Positions 22,146 to 35,123 of a stretch of DNA of 64,000 nt are shown piece after piece. This DNA is from Perognathus longimembris pacificus. Its lineage: Eukaryota; Chordata; Mammalia; Rodentia; Heteromyidae. Location: positions 71,700,767 through 71,764,766 of the forward strand of contig NC_063161.1 of assembly GCF_023159225.1 (NCBI RefSeq). Direction: 5' to 3'. Under the pieces are notes generated by a model that did no database searches, was not told the DNA's origin, and saw only the letters and a list, made by a program, of their open reading frames with translations. The position numbers and the translations under genes were made by a program. Each line of letters begins with the position of its first letter. Position 1 is the first letter of the stretch.

Positions 22146-22872
22146 TTTCTCAGGTGTTTACAGCTCGTGTGCAAGTGGGCCGCTCCCCTCCCCCCCTCGT
22201 GGCCCAGCTCAGAGCCAGCCCTGCTTTGGGGGGGGCGGTGGCGAATCCTAGGGTCTCCCCCGATGCCCTGTATATAGAGGGGACCTGGGAAATTTTGTTG
22301 GATTGGCCTGAACTAAGTGAAGTGGATGAAAAGAAGCTTGGAAAGTTCGAGAATGATAGGTGCATTGGGAAAGTTTATGCCACCTAAGACAGCAGAGTAT
22401 GGAACTTGGGGTCCTATGCAGTACAGTGGCTATTGTGGGTGAGGATCCCACTCATTTCCTTTCTTGACCATGGGAGACCCATCTTGTTGGTGCCTGAGCC
22501 AGCCTCTGCTGTCAGCATGGCTCGGTTCATGGGGAGGCAAGGCCCTGTCACAATGATTGTGCCTCCTGGTTTTAGTCTCCCTTCCTGACTTTGGACAAGC
22601 CAAGGGCAAGGTCTGCTCATTCATTTTTCCGTTAAGTAGCAATTGGCTGAGGGCCTCTGTGCCAGGCTAGATGTGAACCCAGCCCTGGTGTGTGCACTGG
22701 GCCAATCAAGGCAGGCACTGATTTCATAGCACTTAACAGTATAGCAGAACTTACAAGCCATGTGACACGGTGCTTGGCAGGTTTAGGTCCTCGGTGTTGG
22801 AGGTGGGCGGGCTCAATGGTGAGTGACTGAGTGATTGAAGAGGTGGAGAGGATGGGTAGATAGCTCATGGAT

Positions 22873-23030
22873 AAGGATGACTAGATGGATGGATGGATGG
22901 ATGGATGGATGACAGGGTGATTAGGTTGGATGGATTTTGTGGATAGGCGATAGGGGGTGGGTAGGGGCTGGTAATTAGATGGAAGCTGTGATGGATGGTG
23001 AGGGAGGATTGATGGGTGGATGGATAGATT
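22873..23030. repeat. (GGAT)n-type imperfect array
   Basis: A GGAT tetranucleotide core at about 22873-22907, then degenerate GGATGG/GGTGGATGG text to about 23030. Confidence 0.85.
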
Positions 23031-23251
23031 TTGTTAATTCCCCTGCTTTCTTGCCAATAAAAAAGGCTTTATGTTCTAGCAGCTTCCATTTCTAATGCAG
23101 TTCAAGGATGGCAAGGTAAGAGTACTAGACCTAGAGTTACAAGGCTTGAGGCTTGACTTACTCCTGGGCTCCACCCCTCAGCACCTTCGTCACCTCGCAG
23201 GATGAGCTGGGACGTATAAACAGCACTTATGTGTAAGAATAAACTGACTCT

Positions 23252-23449
23252 AGCCAAGCATGGCGGTGCCTGTCTGCACTCCAGATACTTGTGTGGAAGA
23301 GAAAGGAAAGTCACAGTCTGAGGCCAGCCCAGGCACAAATGGGAGACCTTACCTGAAACACTAAAACAGCAAGAGCCCTAGGATTATGCCTACAGGGGAG
23401 GGTGCTTGACCAGCAAGTACAGGGCCTGAAGTTGAGATCCCAGGACTGC
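23252..23449 (+). mobile_element. B1-ID dimeric SINE
   Basis: B1-like left half AGCCAAGCATGGCGGTGCCT ... GAGGCCAGCCCAGGCACAAA, an A-rich linker, then an ID-like right half with AGGGTGCTTGACCAGCAAGT and AGGGCCTGAAGTTGAGATCC. The monomers are diverged. Confidence 0.7.
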
Positions 23450-23883
23450 TGGCCCATCAACCAACCCACTCACTCACTCTTGCTAGTTTTTGTTTTTTAA
23501 AAAACCTGACTAAAGAATCTGGATGGGCTTATCAATAGGACTAGACTTTAACTTTAGTTGTGCCTTTGTAGGTCAGATTTTGCCTTGCTATGATTTCTAA
23601 TATTTTGAATTCTTTTCCTGAAGTTGATTTAACTCAGAGTATTCATGGAAATTTGCTTAAAGATTATATTTAAGATATAACATTGGAAATACCACTCTAA
23701 CCCCATCCCACATCTGGTACAATGTCAATGGGGGTCTTTGGATGCAGGGGAAGACTGAGGCAATGTTCACTGAACTCCAGTTATTGTCAGGAGGCTGAGA
23801 TGGAGCTTTGAAGCCAGTCTAGGGAGGAAAGTCTAAGAGATTCCTATCACCAATTAACTAGCAAAACGCAGGGAGTGGGATGG

Positions 23884-24070
23884 GCCAGTGGCTCACGCCT
23901 GTAATCCCAGCTACTCAGGAAGCTGAGATCTGAGGATTAATGGTTCAAAGCCAGCCTGGGCAAGAAAGTCTGTAAGACCCTTATCTCCAATAAACTACCA
24001 AAAAAGCCAGAAGTAGAACTATGGCTTAAGTACTAAAGAGTGCCAGCCCTTGAGGGACAGAGGTAACAAA
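23884..24070 (+). mobile_element. B1 + Geo-like chimeric SINE
   Basis: A clear example in the sense direction: GCCAGTGGCTCACGCCTGTA ATCCCAGCTACTCAGGAAGC, GGTTCAAAGCCAGCCTGGGC, linker TTATCTCCAATAAACTACC, then the Geo-like start CCAGAAGTAGAACTATGGCT. The right half is truncated around 24070. Confidence 0.85.
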
Positions 24071-24764
24071 CAGTACAAGAAATGTATCCAATGCCTAATG
24101 TATGAAACTGTAACCTCCCTGTAATTCAGTTTGATAATAAAATATATATAAATAAAAAATAAATGCACATGTAAAAAAAAACCTGACTAAAGTCACCCAG
24201 CTTATCCAGTAATCATACAGTATTTACTGTATACTGTAGAATTTAAATTATTAAGGTATTTTCTGCAGATCTCTTCCCTTGGAAAACTGGATGTTAATTT
24301 GGTTTCACTAACATTGTATCAACTTAGTGCAGTCATTTCTTAAATGAAGCTGACAGGAGGGGCCAGATGGCTGGGAGGTGGGCCATGTTAGTGCGGGGGC
24401 CTAACAAGGGAGCCCAAGGAGGCGGTGGGTGGCAGCACCCCACCACCCTCTCCAATCTCTGCCAGCCAGTCCCCGGACCTCACACCCTTCTGCCACCCTG
24501 TGCTGGGGCCGCCCAGCCCCAAGCAGGACTGAGTGTGAAGGGGCACAGAGGACACCCGCTGCCCCTGGCTCTGAGCCTCCTCTTCTCCATCTTCTGAGCC
24601 AGTCCTCACATCCTTGGTCCCCCATGCTCAACCTAATGACACCCATGGGTCACTGCACGTCCAACACACCCAAACAGCCTGTAATCTTCCTGAGCTCGCA
24701 TTTTTCCTCCATGGCCTCGCACGTTCATCCTCATGCCTGCACCACAGTCTCAGCTTGCATAGCT

Positions 24765-25205
24765 TGGAGTAAGTTTTGCAGTTGGGCAATGTGAGTCCTC
24801 CAGCTTTATTTTTCTTATTCAAGATTGTTTTTGTCTGTTTGGTACCCCTTTCATTTCCATATGAATCTCAGGAGCCATCTGCCAATTTCCACAATGAAAG
24901 CAGCTGGGCTTTTAATGGGCATCGCACTGAATCAGAAATCAACTCGGTGGCTACCACTGCCGCAACATGAAGACTTCAGCTCAGGAAAGACTTGCGTTTC
25001 ATTTCCTTTCTTTCAAACAATGTTTTCAGGTTCTTTAAGAACAAGTTTTAGCTTTCTTTTGCTGCATTTACTCCTGAGTGTTGTATTCTTCTTTTATTAT
25101 TTCAGTGTGATTGTAACTAGGGTTGTTTGTCTTCATTTCACTTTCAGATGGTGGGCTGCCAGTGTAGAGAAAGACAAGTGGTGGTTGCATATTGATAGCA
25201 TGTGG
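24765..25205 (-). mobile_element. Old LINE-1 ORF2 fragment (reverse)
   Basis: The + strand reads the familiar complement of LINE-1 ORF2: GGGCAATGTGAGTCCTCCAG, TTTCATTTCCATATGAATCT CAGGAGCCATCTGCCAATTT, AATGGGCATCGCACTGAATC, TTCAAACAATGTTTTCAGG and CTGCCAGTGTAGAGAAAGAC. The order is correct and the reading frame is destroyed by indels. It is an ancient copy and both ends are missing. Confidence 0.88.
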
Positions 25206-25667
25206 CGCAGCCCTGCAGAGCCCAGCGGGTTCCACACCCTCACCTTAGCCTTGTCCTCTGTGGACAGCCTCCATCCACACAGGTAGTTGGAACACCTCAG
25301 GCGGCATTCCTCCCTTGGGGGCCTTGCCGGGCCTGCTCTGCTTTATCTGCAGGTAGAAGGTGTTGGGAGAGATGAAGGGGCCAGTGCCCCACCCTTTGCC
25401 CTTGGGTGTAAAAGCTGTGCCACTCCTGTGATGGCCTTTAACGGCTGGAGTAAGGGAATGATGGAACCAGTGAGGCAGGCTGGCAGCACTGCCCAGCTCC
25501 CCAGCCCTGCGCACCCGGTTCCTACTGTTTATTCTGGGATCCGCCTGGGTCAAGTCACCTGGGGGGATTGGGGGATGGATGAGAGATAAGATAGAGAGAG
25601 GATAGCAGGAAGCTACCCAGCAGGACAGTGGTGATTAGGGCCAGTTTTTCTCTTCTTTTCTTTACTG

Positions 25668-25895
25668 TACCAGAACTGGGCCTTGAACTCAGGGCCTTGT
25701 GCTCTCCCTTAGCTTTTCTCCTCAAGGCTGGAGCCCTATCACTTTGAACCACAGCTCCACTTCCGAGGTTTTGTTGCTTCATTGGAGAGAAGACTCTTGT
25801 GGACTTGACTACCCGGGCTGGCTTTGAACTGTGATCCTCAGATCTCAGACTCCTGAGAAACTAAGATCACAAGTGTGAGCCACCGGCACCTGGCT
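25668..25895 (-). mobile_element. B1 + Geo-like chimeric SINE (reverse)
   Basis: + strand landmarks: CTGGGCCTTGAACTCAGGGC, CCACAGCTCCACTTCC, GGCTTTGAACTGTGATCCTC AGATCTCAG and CACAAGTGTGAGCCACCGGC. Both halves are present. Confidence 0.8.
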
Positions 25896-28644
25896 TGTTT
25901 CCTTGTCTCCCTTGTTCTGCTGTTTGCCATGGCCTGCACCGTATCTCATCTCTGTGGCTCATGCCATGGCTGCCCTCCGCTCTTGTGTCATGGCTGTCAC
26001 CCCCAGTTGGGTTCCCAGGGTCCTGTCCAGCATTCAGCAAGGCCTCATCCTGTTCACACGGCAGTGTACAGAGCTCTGAAAGGGCTCAGGGGTCAGCGTC
26101 CTCCATGAAAGCTGGGGGACCAATCGCATGGGGCTCCAGGGGGCTGTGAAGGAATGTTTCCAGCAACTTCTACCAGAAGTCTCGGCCCGTTACTCAGGTG
26201 TGCCGAACATGTGGGCCCGGCCGGCAACACCACTATCCACACTGCAGGGCGCTGCACGCATAGTTCATGGCTCCTTCCGTGCCTTAACTCTCATTGCAAA
26301 AAGAACATGGCCCCTGCTGATGGCTAACCATGGACCCAAGTCCCGTGGACTTTCCTGCCCCAGGTGGCAGGAGAGGCCGCCGGGGACCTTGTTGAGGGAG
26401 GCTGGCAACGGCGTGGAGCGTCCGGTGTGGGAGGTGAGGGTGGCCGGGACACAGCCAGCAGCTATGGCCGGCCGGGGTGCTCACGTCCCAACTCAAAAGC
26501 AGGGGTTACGATAGAGCCATTGCATACTTGGCATTTCATAGATTTGAAGTGAGACTCCTGGGCTGTTTGCTCCTCCTCTCAGGCAGCAGTATGGGGGAGA
26601 GAGGAGTGCACCCACACAGTGGGACTTGGGGGGAGACGCCTGGTGCGCAGGTCTCAGGGTGTGGCCGCGGAGATGGGAGCACGCTTTAGGCTTTCAAGGA
26701 ATCTGGGTCTCCTGGGCAGGGCCTGGCTCCATGGCCCTGGCACAGGGGATGAGCCCCTGTGGAGCGGGGAGTGGCCACAGCTGAGCTGAGGATCAGGGGA
26801 ACATTCCAGAAGGCGCCTTCCAGGCTGAGTGGAAATTACTGGCGTATGCTGGGAACAGGGAGTGACCGGGTGTGGCCACAGTGGGTGGTGAACCTGAACA
26901 GGAGGCTGGTCCCCCGCAGGACAGGCTCCCCACAGCCAGGGTCACCCCCACAGCATCTCTGTCCTAGCTGTGTCTCCTGCTGGCCCTGTGGGGTGAGGAC
27001 AGAACGTGGCATCTCTACCTTAGGCCCACATGGGTGCGTGAAAGAGCTGCCACGTCTAGCCTGGGACTCTGCCTTTGGGGCCCCCCTGCAACTCTTGTGA
27101 GGAGTTGCCATGCCAGGCCACGGCTGGCATGGGGCAAGGCCAGCAATAGGGGACCGTCCTGAGGTGGCTTCCTGGTTGTGGCCATGCAGAGCTTGGCAGG
27201 AAGCCTGGCGGGCAGGACTGTCACCCTGGGGAGCTGGGTGGGGGGCACTGCCTCACGCCACCCTGGCTGGGGGCTCCGGGATGTCTGGAGAGTGGCGGGG
27301 CTGGCTCATAGGACTTCCCGAGTGTGGAGAGAGGCCCCACAAATGCCGAGTCTTGTCCTGGGGCCCGGGTCGAGGGTCAGGCCCTGGGATCCTCTGATCC
27401 TTCTAGAACAGTTTGACTATCCCAGAATGCAAGAGGACCTCATAGGGCAGAAACTCAGCCATATAGAAAGCAAAACGCCTGCTCGTGTGAGAAAGCTCGC
27501 CATGCCCTTACTGTGAGCCTCCTCTGCTCACTGGCTGCCTGGGCCTGGTGGGGTAAGACTTGAACTTGTGAAAGGGCAAGGAGGAAAGACATAGGCACGT
27601 TGTCCCTGGATCCCTCTCCTGGGGCTGCTATCATGAGGTGCCACCAGCTGGGCCACTGAATCACCAGAACGGACTGTCCCCAGTCCTGGAGTGCCAGCAG
27701 CCAGGAGTGGGCACAGTTGGCTCCCTCTGTGGACCGAGAAAGCCCCTGGCCCACGCCACACGTCTGCCTCATGGACAGGTGGGTCCCCAGCGTCTCGTCC
27801 CCGGCATCTCCATCCAGACTTCCCATTAGGGTGCTAAAGACATGTTGTACAGGACCCACAGGAACGATCTTCCCCTCTCCTGGTCACCCACAGCGACTGG
27901 TTCTAGGCATCGTGTCACCCTCGTGGTCACCTCGTATGACTCCAACACTGTGTTTGGGGAGGAAGGCCAGCCCGCCATGAGCCCCCTCTGGGCTGTCCAC
28001 ACACACACACACCCCAGAGCCCCAAGCCCAGACAGGGGCAAGGGGTCCGGGCCGGGCCCTCAGGCTCCATCCTTGGCCACTGGTGGGAGCCACCATGAGG
28101 CTCTCAATCCAAGTCCCTGACCGCCTGTGAGCTAGGTGGAAGAGCCTCTGTGTGGACTTCAAGGTACAACGTGGCCTGGAGCATGGGGCTCACTGCACAC
28201 ACCCAGCACACACACACACACACCCCACATCTAACACCCGCACCAGGAAGACATTTCTCAGGTTTTACAATCGCTTCTACAAAATAAAAAAAGATAGGGG
28301 ATGTGTTAGTAGAAGAAAGCTCAATTCAAACTTTTATGTGCAATTTGGTTTCAAATGCACGTCCTACAGGGATTCAACGAGATAGACTTCAGCCATGTAT
28401 AGTCTGCAGTTCATTGGCATTTTGTATACTTAACAAAGTTGTGCAAGTCTCACCACAAACTGTAGGACATTTTCATCACCCCAAAAGGAACTCCTCACCG
28501 CCCCCCCCCTTAGCTGGCACCCTCCAACCGCCATACCCACATTTCCTACCCAGCCGCACGGGCCTTGAGTCTGCGCCCCACCCCCACCCTTCCCATACAC
28601 CTCCATTTCATTCAGCTGTGTGTATGGGGGTTGGGAGGGCCTGC

Positions 28645-28753
28645 TTGTGACACAGGATCTCACTCTGTAGCCCGGGCTGGCCTGGAACTCCCCATCTTCC
28701 GGCCTCAGCCTCTCAAGGGCTAGGGTTATAAGTGCATGCTACCACACCTGGCT
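28645..28753 (-). mobile_element. B1-like SINE (reverse)
   Basis: The - strand reads CCAGGTGTGGTAGCATGCAC, then GCCTGGGCTACAGAGTGAGA-like text in the 3' half (+ strand CTCACTCTGTAGCCCGGGCT GGCCTGGAACTC). A later SINE inserted at its edge (28770). Confidence 0.75.
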
Positions 28754-28769
28754 TTCCAACTATATATAT

Positions 28770-28988
28770 AATTTTTGTTGTTGTTTTGTTTTGTTTTTGC
28801 CAGTCCTTGGGCTTGAACTCAGGGCCTGGGCACAGTTTCTGAGCTTCTTTTTGCTCAAGGCTAGCACTCTACTGACTTGAGCCACAGCGCCACTCTGACT
28901 TTTTCTGTTTATGTGTTCCTAAGGAATCAAACCCAGGGCTTCATGCATGCTAGGCAAGCACTCTATCACTAAGCCACATTCCCAGCCC
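28770..28988 (-). mobile_element. IDL-Geo-type SINE (reverse) with target-site duplication
   Basis: A T-rich tail (28771-28797) is followed by TGCCAGTCCTTGGGCTTGAA, the right-half core GACTTGAGCCACAGCGCC, and the left ID-like monomer ending CTAAGCCACATTCCCAGCCC. The direct repeats TCCAACTATATATAT at 28755-28769 and 28989-29003 flank it. Confidence 0.9.
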
Positions 28989-29009
28989 TCCAACTATATA
29001 TATTTTTAA

Positions 29010-29225
29010 TTAGAAAAAGAAGTGAAGAGGCCCGGAGGCCTGATAATGTGACTGGAGCCATTGAACAGCAGATGTATGATTTTAATTTTCTTCTCTAATT
29101 TTTTTGTATTTTTCTATTATATAATGAGCAGAAATTGCTTCATAATCAGAGAGGGGAATTGTATTTTAAAAAATAAAGATAGCCCCTGTCACCCGTTCCT
29201 CCACAGCTCTCCTCCCTAATTGAGT
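29010..29225. promoter_or_regulatory. Unique AT-rich block, candidate regulatory element
   Basis: Repeat-free sequence with GATTTTAATTTTCTTCTCTA ATT, TTATATAATGAGCAG, CATAATCAGAGAGGGG and CCCTAATTGAG. It contrasts with SINE-rich and GC-rich flanks. The function is inferred only from composition. Confidence 0.25.
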
Positions 29226-29542
29226 AGCGGTTCTTGGGCCTGGCTCAGGGAGAGGCCCTGTGATTAAGCCACATCCTTTGCTTCTTTAATGACGTTGGAA
29301 CTGGCCAGCCGCACGCTGTGTGCGGCAGGAGGCGTATGTGATTCCAGGTCCTTGCCTGAGCCGGTGTGGACTCGAGGAGCCTTGGTGTGAGCTCTGGATA
29401 GAGTCGCGAGGCTGCCAGCTATTGGAAACTCCTGGGACGAGCATCCCATGTTGAGGCAGGGCCACGCCTTTCTCTGAGGAGTCGGTGGTACACCGAGGGA
29501 TCCGGCTTTCCCCGCTCAGCTCCTGGTCACTGTCCTGGATGT

Positions 29543-29554
29543 CCCCCCCCCCCC
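29543..29554. repeat. Poly-C run of 12
   Basis: Twelve consecutive C. Confidence 0.95.
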
Positions 29555-29769
29555 AGTGGAGTGGTGGTCTCCTACCTCATTCTGCGTCCATAGCCCAGTC
29601 ACCAGTGTGGCCTCGCTTCCATAGCTCCAATGTGTGCATCCATGCTTCCTCGGTCCTGAGTGCTTAATGGACATGGAGATGCCTAACCATGCCTACGCAT
29701 GTGTCCTGCCTGCCCCCAGTGTGCTCCTTGGCTTCCAGGAAATAATTCTTCCTCTTCTTACTAGTAATT

Positions 29770-29873
29770 GCTCTTCCTCCTCCTCCTCTTCCTCTTTCTT
29801 TCCTTCCTTCTTTCCTTCTTTCTTTCTTTCTTTCTTCCTTCCTTTCTTTCTTCCTTTCTTTCTTTCTTCATCT
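29770..29873. repeat. (CTTT)n / (CCTT)n pyrimidine tract
   Basis: About 100 bp of pure pyrimidine tetranucleotides on the + strand, polypurine on the other. Such tracts can form triplex DNA. Confidence 0.95.
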
Positions 29874-29885
29874 TTCTTCTTTGTG

Positions 29886-30177
29886 CTAGTACTGAGGTAC
29901 TTCTTTGTGCTTGAACTCAGGACCTTGCAGATTGACTTTTTCACCAAGGTTGAGGATCTCCCATTTAAGCCACATGTCCAGTTCTGGTTTTTTTGGTGGT
30001 TAATTGGTGATGTGAGTCTATTATCTTGCCTTTTTCTCTTATGAGACCAAAAGTGTTTTCCCTCTTGCCGATCGTCAACTTTTTTTTGTCAGGCATGACT
30101 TTTGAGCCATGATCCTCAGGTCTCAGCCTCCTCCTGAGTAGCAAAGGTTACAGATGTGAGCCACTGTTGCCTGGCTG
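29886..30177 (-). mobile_element. B1 + Geo-like SINE (reverse), with about 60 bp extra
   Basis: + strand landmarks: GTGCTTGAACTCAGGACCTT, TTTAAGCCACATGTCCAG, TTGAGCCATGATCCTCAGGT CTCAGCCTCC and GATGTGAGCCACTGTTGCC. About 60 bp of unrelated text (about 30030-30095) sits in the linker, so this copy is longer than its relatives. Confidence 0.7.
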
Positions 30178-30544
30178 CTCCCGGAAGTTCTGAAGAGGAT
30201 CTTGGAACCCTCAGATTGAATCGCTTTGCTCTGGGAGTGAACTTTGGCTCTCACTCGCCCCCCTCCCCCCCAGCCTACTGCTGGCAAGGGCTGTGCTCCT
30301 GGCCCAGCCTCCTGTTGCCCCTTTCTCCTGTGCCCAGGGCACTGGCTGGCCAGCAATCAAGGCTGAGGTGCAGTGCCTGGCTGGCATGCAGCCTTCCCCA
30401 CAGATGCTGAGCTTGTGGGGTGGCCCTGCCCACTATCTCCAATTCCTGGGCCTGCAGATGGGTGGGAGATGTCCACGTGAAGACCTGGGCTTGCTTTGCT
30501 GTAGGATTCACTAGCTACCCAGTGACTTTTAAAGTACCCCTTGA

Positions 30545-31165
<621 letters not shown>

Positions 31166-31800
31166 CCAGCCCTTGGTACTAAATTTTGGTCTTATGGTTT
31201 GCTGTAGGTGTTTGTATGTGCCAGGGGTTTCCTGGAAACCAAGGTGGCTCCTTTAGAGTAAAGAGGTGCTTTGGGGCTCAGGGCGCATTGACGCCTCGGC
31301 TGGCGGCAGCTCAGAAGGTGGCGTTTACCTTTTCTTATTTGTAAAGTCGTCGTTGGGAGCTTTCTCTCTGAACTGTGGCACGTCCACACTGACGGGACAA
31401 TCATAGCCTGGGCTTTGAGCCCCAGAGTGTTTTCATTTTCCAGAGCATTTGTTCTTTCATGAACCAGTTCTGTGGCTTCTCTCCAGAGCGTTCCACTCTG
31501 TGAAGCGGCCGCCATCTCCTGCCGTCATTCCAGAGTGGACTCCACAGTGGAGATCTGCCGTCGCAAAGCTGCATCTGCTGGGCGGGCGGCCTACTTGAAA
31601 GGGAGAAGCTGGCTTGCTCTGTCTTTGCCAGAGACCCCGGGGGCTGCTCCCTGCTCTTGTCTAACTGAGAAAGCCACACTCTCTTCTTAAAAGATCAGGC
31701 TTGTCCCAGGCTCTCACCTGGCAGAGCTTCCCAGCTGGTGAACCACCAAACAGGTTGTTAGTTAACTTTCCTCTAATTCTTTTCTTCTCTGTTTGTTTGT

Positions 31801-32038
31801 TGGTCATGGGACTTGAGCTCAGGCCCTGGGCACTGTCCCTGAGCTTTTTTTTTTTTTCCCCCTCAAGGCTAGTGCTCTACCAGTTGAGACACAGCTCCAC
31901 TCCCAGTTTTAATTGGTTAATTGGAGTTAAGAGTCTCATGGCCTTTCCTGCCCTGGCTGGCCTTGGAACCTCAGTCCTCAGATCCCAGCCTCCTGAGTGG
32001 CTGGGAGGATTGCAGGCGTGAGCCCCCAGTGCTCAGCT
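31801..32038 (-). mobile_element. B1 + Geo-like chimeric SINE (reverse)
   Basis: + strand landmarks: GGGACTTGAGCTCAGGCCCT, a T-run with CCCCCTCAAGGCTAGTGCTC, TTAATTGGTTAATTGGAGTT AAGAGTCTC, CTGGCCTTGGAACCTCAGTC and GGCGTGAGCCCCCAGTGC. Both halves are complete. Confidence 0.85.
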
Positions 32039-32751
32039 TCTCCAAGCTTTTTTCTGTCTTAATTCCCACAGAAACCAAAGAGACCTTTTTGTGCCATCCA
32101 CATCACTCCTGTCCAAGCAGGACTTGATGTGCATGCACATTGTTTCATAGAATTTTCATCCTTTCTCATATGAGGCCAAAAGCATTTTTATCTTCATCAT
32201 TATCATTTAGGGCTGGGCTATCCAAAATCACTGTTTAACTAAGATGGCAGGAGTGGCCAAGCCCTGACATTTCCTGTAATAATGAAGCCGATGAAAGTAT
32301 GCCGCAGCCCTCGCCACCTACCCTGAGTCTCCTACAGGTGCTTCTGCCTGGCAGGTGCGCGCCGCTGCGCCGGCCGCGGGCTGTGGCCAGAGCACTCTAC
32401 CTGTGTTTGGGAGTCTGGCTGCGGTCCAGATGAGATAATCCTGTGGCCAGGCTTACAGGAAGGTCCTGGTCAATAGCTGTGCATTTACCGACCACCCCTG
32501 GCAGGGCTGGGCAGGGCCAGCGGTGTTCCTGTCTGCAGGCCTCGGGCTCCAGGAGTGCTTGTGGGTACGCTGGGCTCTGGTTGAATGACCACTCACACGA
32601 TCTCACAGCCCAAGGAAGCTGCTGGTACCACAGCTCTGTGCCCGCCCCGACTCCGCTCAGGAGCCTGGCGAGGAGCAGAACTCAGGAAGACACGAAGGCT
32701 GGGAGGGGCCACGCCTGTCCACCTCTCCTTTCTGAGCACCTGGTTGGTTGG

Positions 32752-32935
32752 TGGTTGTACTAGGGATTGAACTCCGGGCCGGGAACCACATTCCCTGCCC
32801 TTGTGTTTATATTTTGTCTTTGAGATAGGATCTTGCCCAGGCTGGCTTCAAAATCGAGATTCCCCACCCCCCCCCAACCTTCCTCCTCTACCCGAGTAAC
32901 TGGGATTAAAGGTGTGTGCCACCATGCCCAGTTTT
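32752..32935 (-). mobile_element. B1-ID dimeric SINE (reverse)
   Basis: + strand: GTACTAGGGATTGAACTCCG (ID B-box end), a shortened ID part, then GATAGGATCTTGCCCAGGCT and TAACTGGGATTAAAGGTGTG TGCCACCATGCC (B1). Confidence 0.7.
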
Positions 32936-34299
32936 GTTTTCTTTCCTCTTAGCTGTTGGTCCCCCTGGGTAGACTGGTCCTCAAGAGCAGAACCCTGCCC
33001 TGTGCCCGACACCTGGCGCACACCAGGGGTGATGTGGTGAGGAGCTTAGCCCCTAGGGTCACCCTGGTCACTGGACACTTGGTCTCTGATGGGCCCTTGC
33101 TCATGAGGCCAGCCTGGGTGTCCAGGTTGCCTCCTGGGCTCCCCCTGCGGACTCCCTGCCTCTATCAGTCTGTCTTCCTCCTGCACCCTTACGTTAGCCA
33201 TCGGCTTGCCAGAGCACCAGCGGCCCGCACCGGGGCAGAGGGCACGCTGCCCACTCACCCTAGAATGCTCTGGAAATCATGCACCATCTGGCTCCCACAG
33301 CTCTGCTGCTCTCTTGTCCCGCCTGGCATGGGCTGGGGCTGGCTTCTGTCTCCCCGGTCCCTCCGCCTGCCTCACATGCTGGGATTACAGGTGGATGCCA
33401 CCTCGCCTACTCTCCCTCTGTGACAACTCAGGTGACTGTGGTCCCACAAGCGTGGCTTGCCCAGTGACATCCCAGCCGTCTTCGCACGAGTGCACTGGTG
33501 TGGCATGCATGGAGTCCAGGGCCCCACGTGGCAGAACATGGCCCAGCTGTGTCTCCTCCGGCTCAGCAGAGACTGAGATGGCTCGGCCCTGCCCCTCATG
33601 GTTTCCCCCAGGTCACCCAGTGCCTTCTATGTCAAGATTTGCCACGTGGCCACATAAATGAGCAGATGGAGCCACGTCTTCAACAGGCAGTCTGCATTCT
33701 GACCTCAGGTGTTCATCGCTCACAGTGAGAGCAAGCAGAGCAAGTCTTTCAGGGGCTTGGACGTGGTGGTAGCTCTCTGAGCTCCTGTTCTGGTTTGGGG
33801 TCATCTAGATATTCACGTGGCTGCCGATTCACATGTGCCGTTCTGTGGCACATGGCATCCAGGCTTTGTCACTCCGGCTGCCTGCTCCAGGCAGATCCAT
33901 TTGGGAACAACCATACATGCTTGGTCTAACAGCTATGGGGCTGACATCGTGGTGCAGGCTCTCCCTGCCCTCCACCCCACCCCACCCCATCCCACCCGGC
34001 CCTCCTGCTCCTCACCCACCCAGATCCCAGGAGCATCCTTCCAGAACTCCGTGCAAAAGACCTGACCAGCTCAAGTACATGGTAGTGAAGAGAGCAAACA
34101 ATGCCTTACACCATCCTCAGCATTAGCCTGCAGTATAGTCTCCATTCCTCTGCCAATTTGGAGAGCATTTCCAGATCTTCTGTCAGCAAAGCCCTGTACT
34201 AGCCCGACCCTGCTCTTCGCCCAAACCTTATGTCCCCTGCACCTTATCACTGGGAGTGCCTGGGGAACCCCTTCTCCCAATGCTGTGTGCTAAGAACAG

Positions 34300-34397
34300 A
34301 CCCTGTCTCCTCACACTTTCCCTGGGCTAGCCTTCCATGGTCCTCCTGTCTCTACCTCCCACCTGGCAAGGATTACAGGTGTACTTCACCATGCTGG
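34300..34397 (-). mobile_element. B1-like SINE fragment (reverse)
   Basis: + strand: GACCCTGTCTCCTCACAC, GGCTAGCCTTCCATGGTCCT and AAGGATTACAGGTGTACTTC ACCATGCTGG. It is decayed. Confidence 0.5.
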
Positions 34398-34928
34398 ACC
34401 ACGTCTTGGGTTGTAAGCAGGGACATGGCAGGACCAGGTCTGTGGATCAAAAGGGTCATCCTGACTGCAGTTTAGACCAAGGACTAAGAAGGGATCTCAG
34501 GCAGGCAGGGAGAAACCAGATACGTGGCTTGGGGCAGTTGAGCTCTATGTGGGAGGAAGAAATGAGGAAGTGAAGCTCACTCCATGCTCTTCACTCATCT
34601 GGAAAAGAATATTTGCTCCCCTGGCTTCGTTTGGTTTAAAACGCTAAAAAGAAAGCCACTGAAAATGTGGAGGCTGCGGCTCCATGTCTACTTCTGCCCT
34701 GTCCCTCACTGAGGATGACGGTGGCTGGCCCTGCCCACAGGCTGCCTGGGGGAGAAGCTGTGTGCATGGATTCACTAGGAAACCATTCTACATCTGGACG
34801 CAGATGACGTCCACTTCACACAGGCAGGGCCCACAACACGGTCCAGGCGCACAGTTCACTGAGTCACATGGGTGCCGATACACCCCATACTCCCCACAGG
34901 TCTGTTCACCCAAAGAACACTCTGGAAG

Positions 34929-34929
<1 letters not shown>

Positions 34930-34981
<52 letters not shown>
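34930..34981. repeat. (CA)26 microsatellite, copy 1 of a duplicated segment
   Basis: A pure CA run followed by a C/A-rich transition and the unique 58-bp sequence at 35003-35060. Confidence 0.97.
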
Positions 34982-34983
<2 letters not shown>

Positions 34984-35002
34984 CACCCCACCCCCCACCC
35001 CC

Positions 35003-35062
35003 GAAGGCTGCAACTGCTCTAGAACAACTTCAGGCCCCTGGGAGCTGGCATTCTCCTGGGGG

Positions 35063-35123
<61 letters not shown>

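Noticed and set aside
22873..23030. CRISPR-like array
   Set aside because: Short degenerate tetranucleotide units with no spacers, in mammalian intron.
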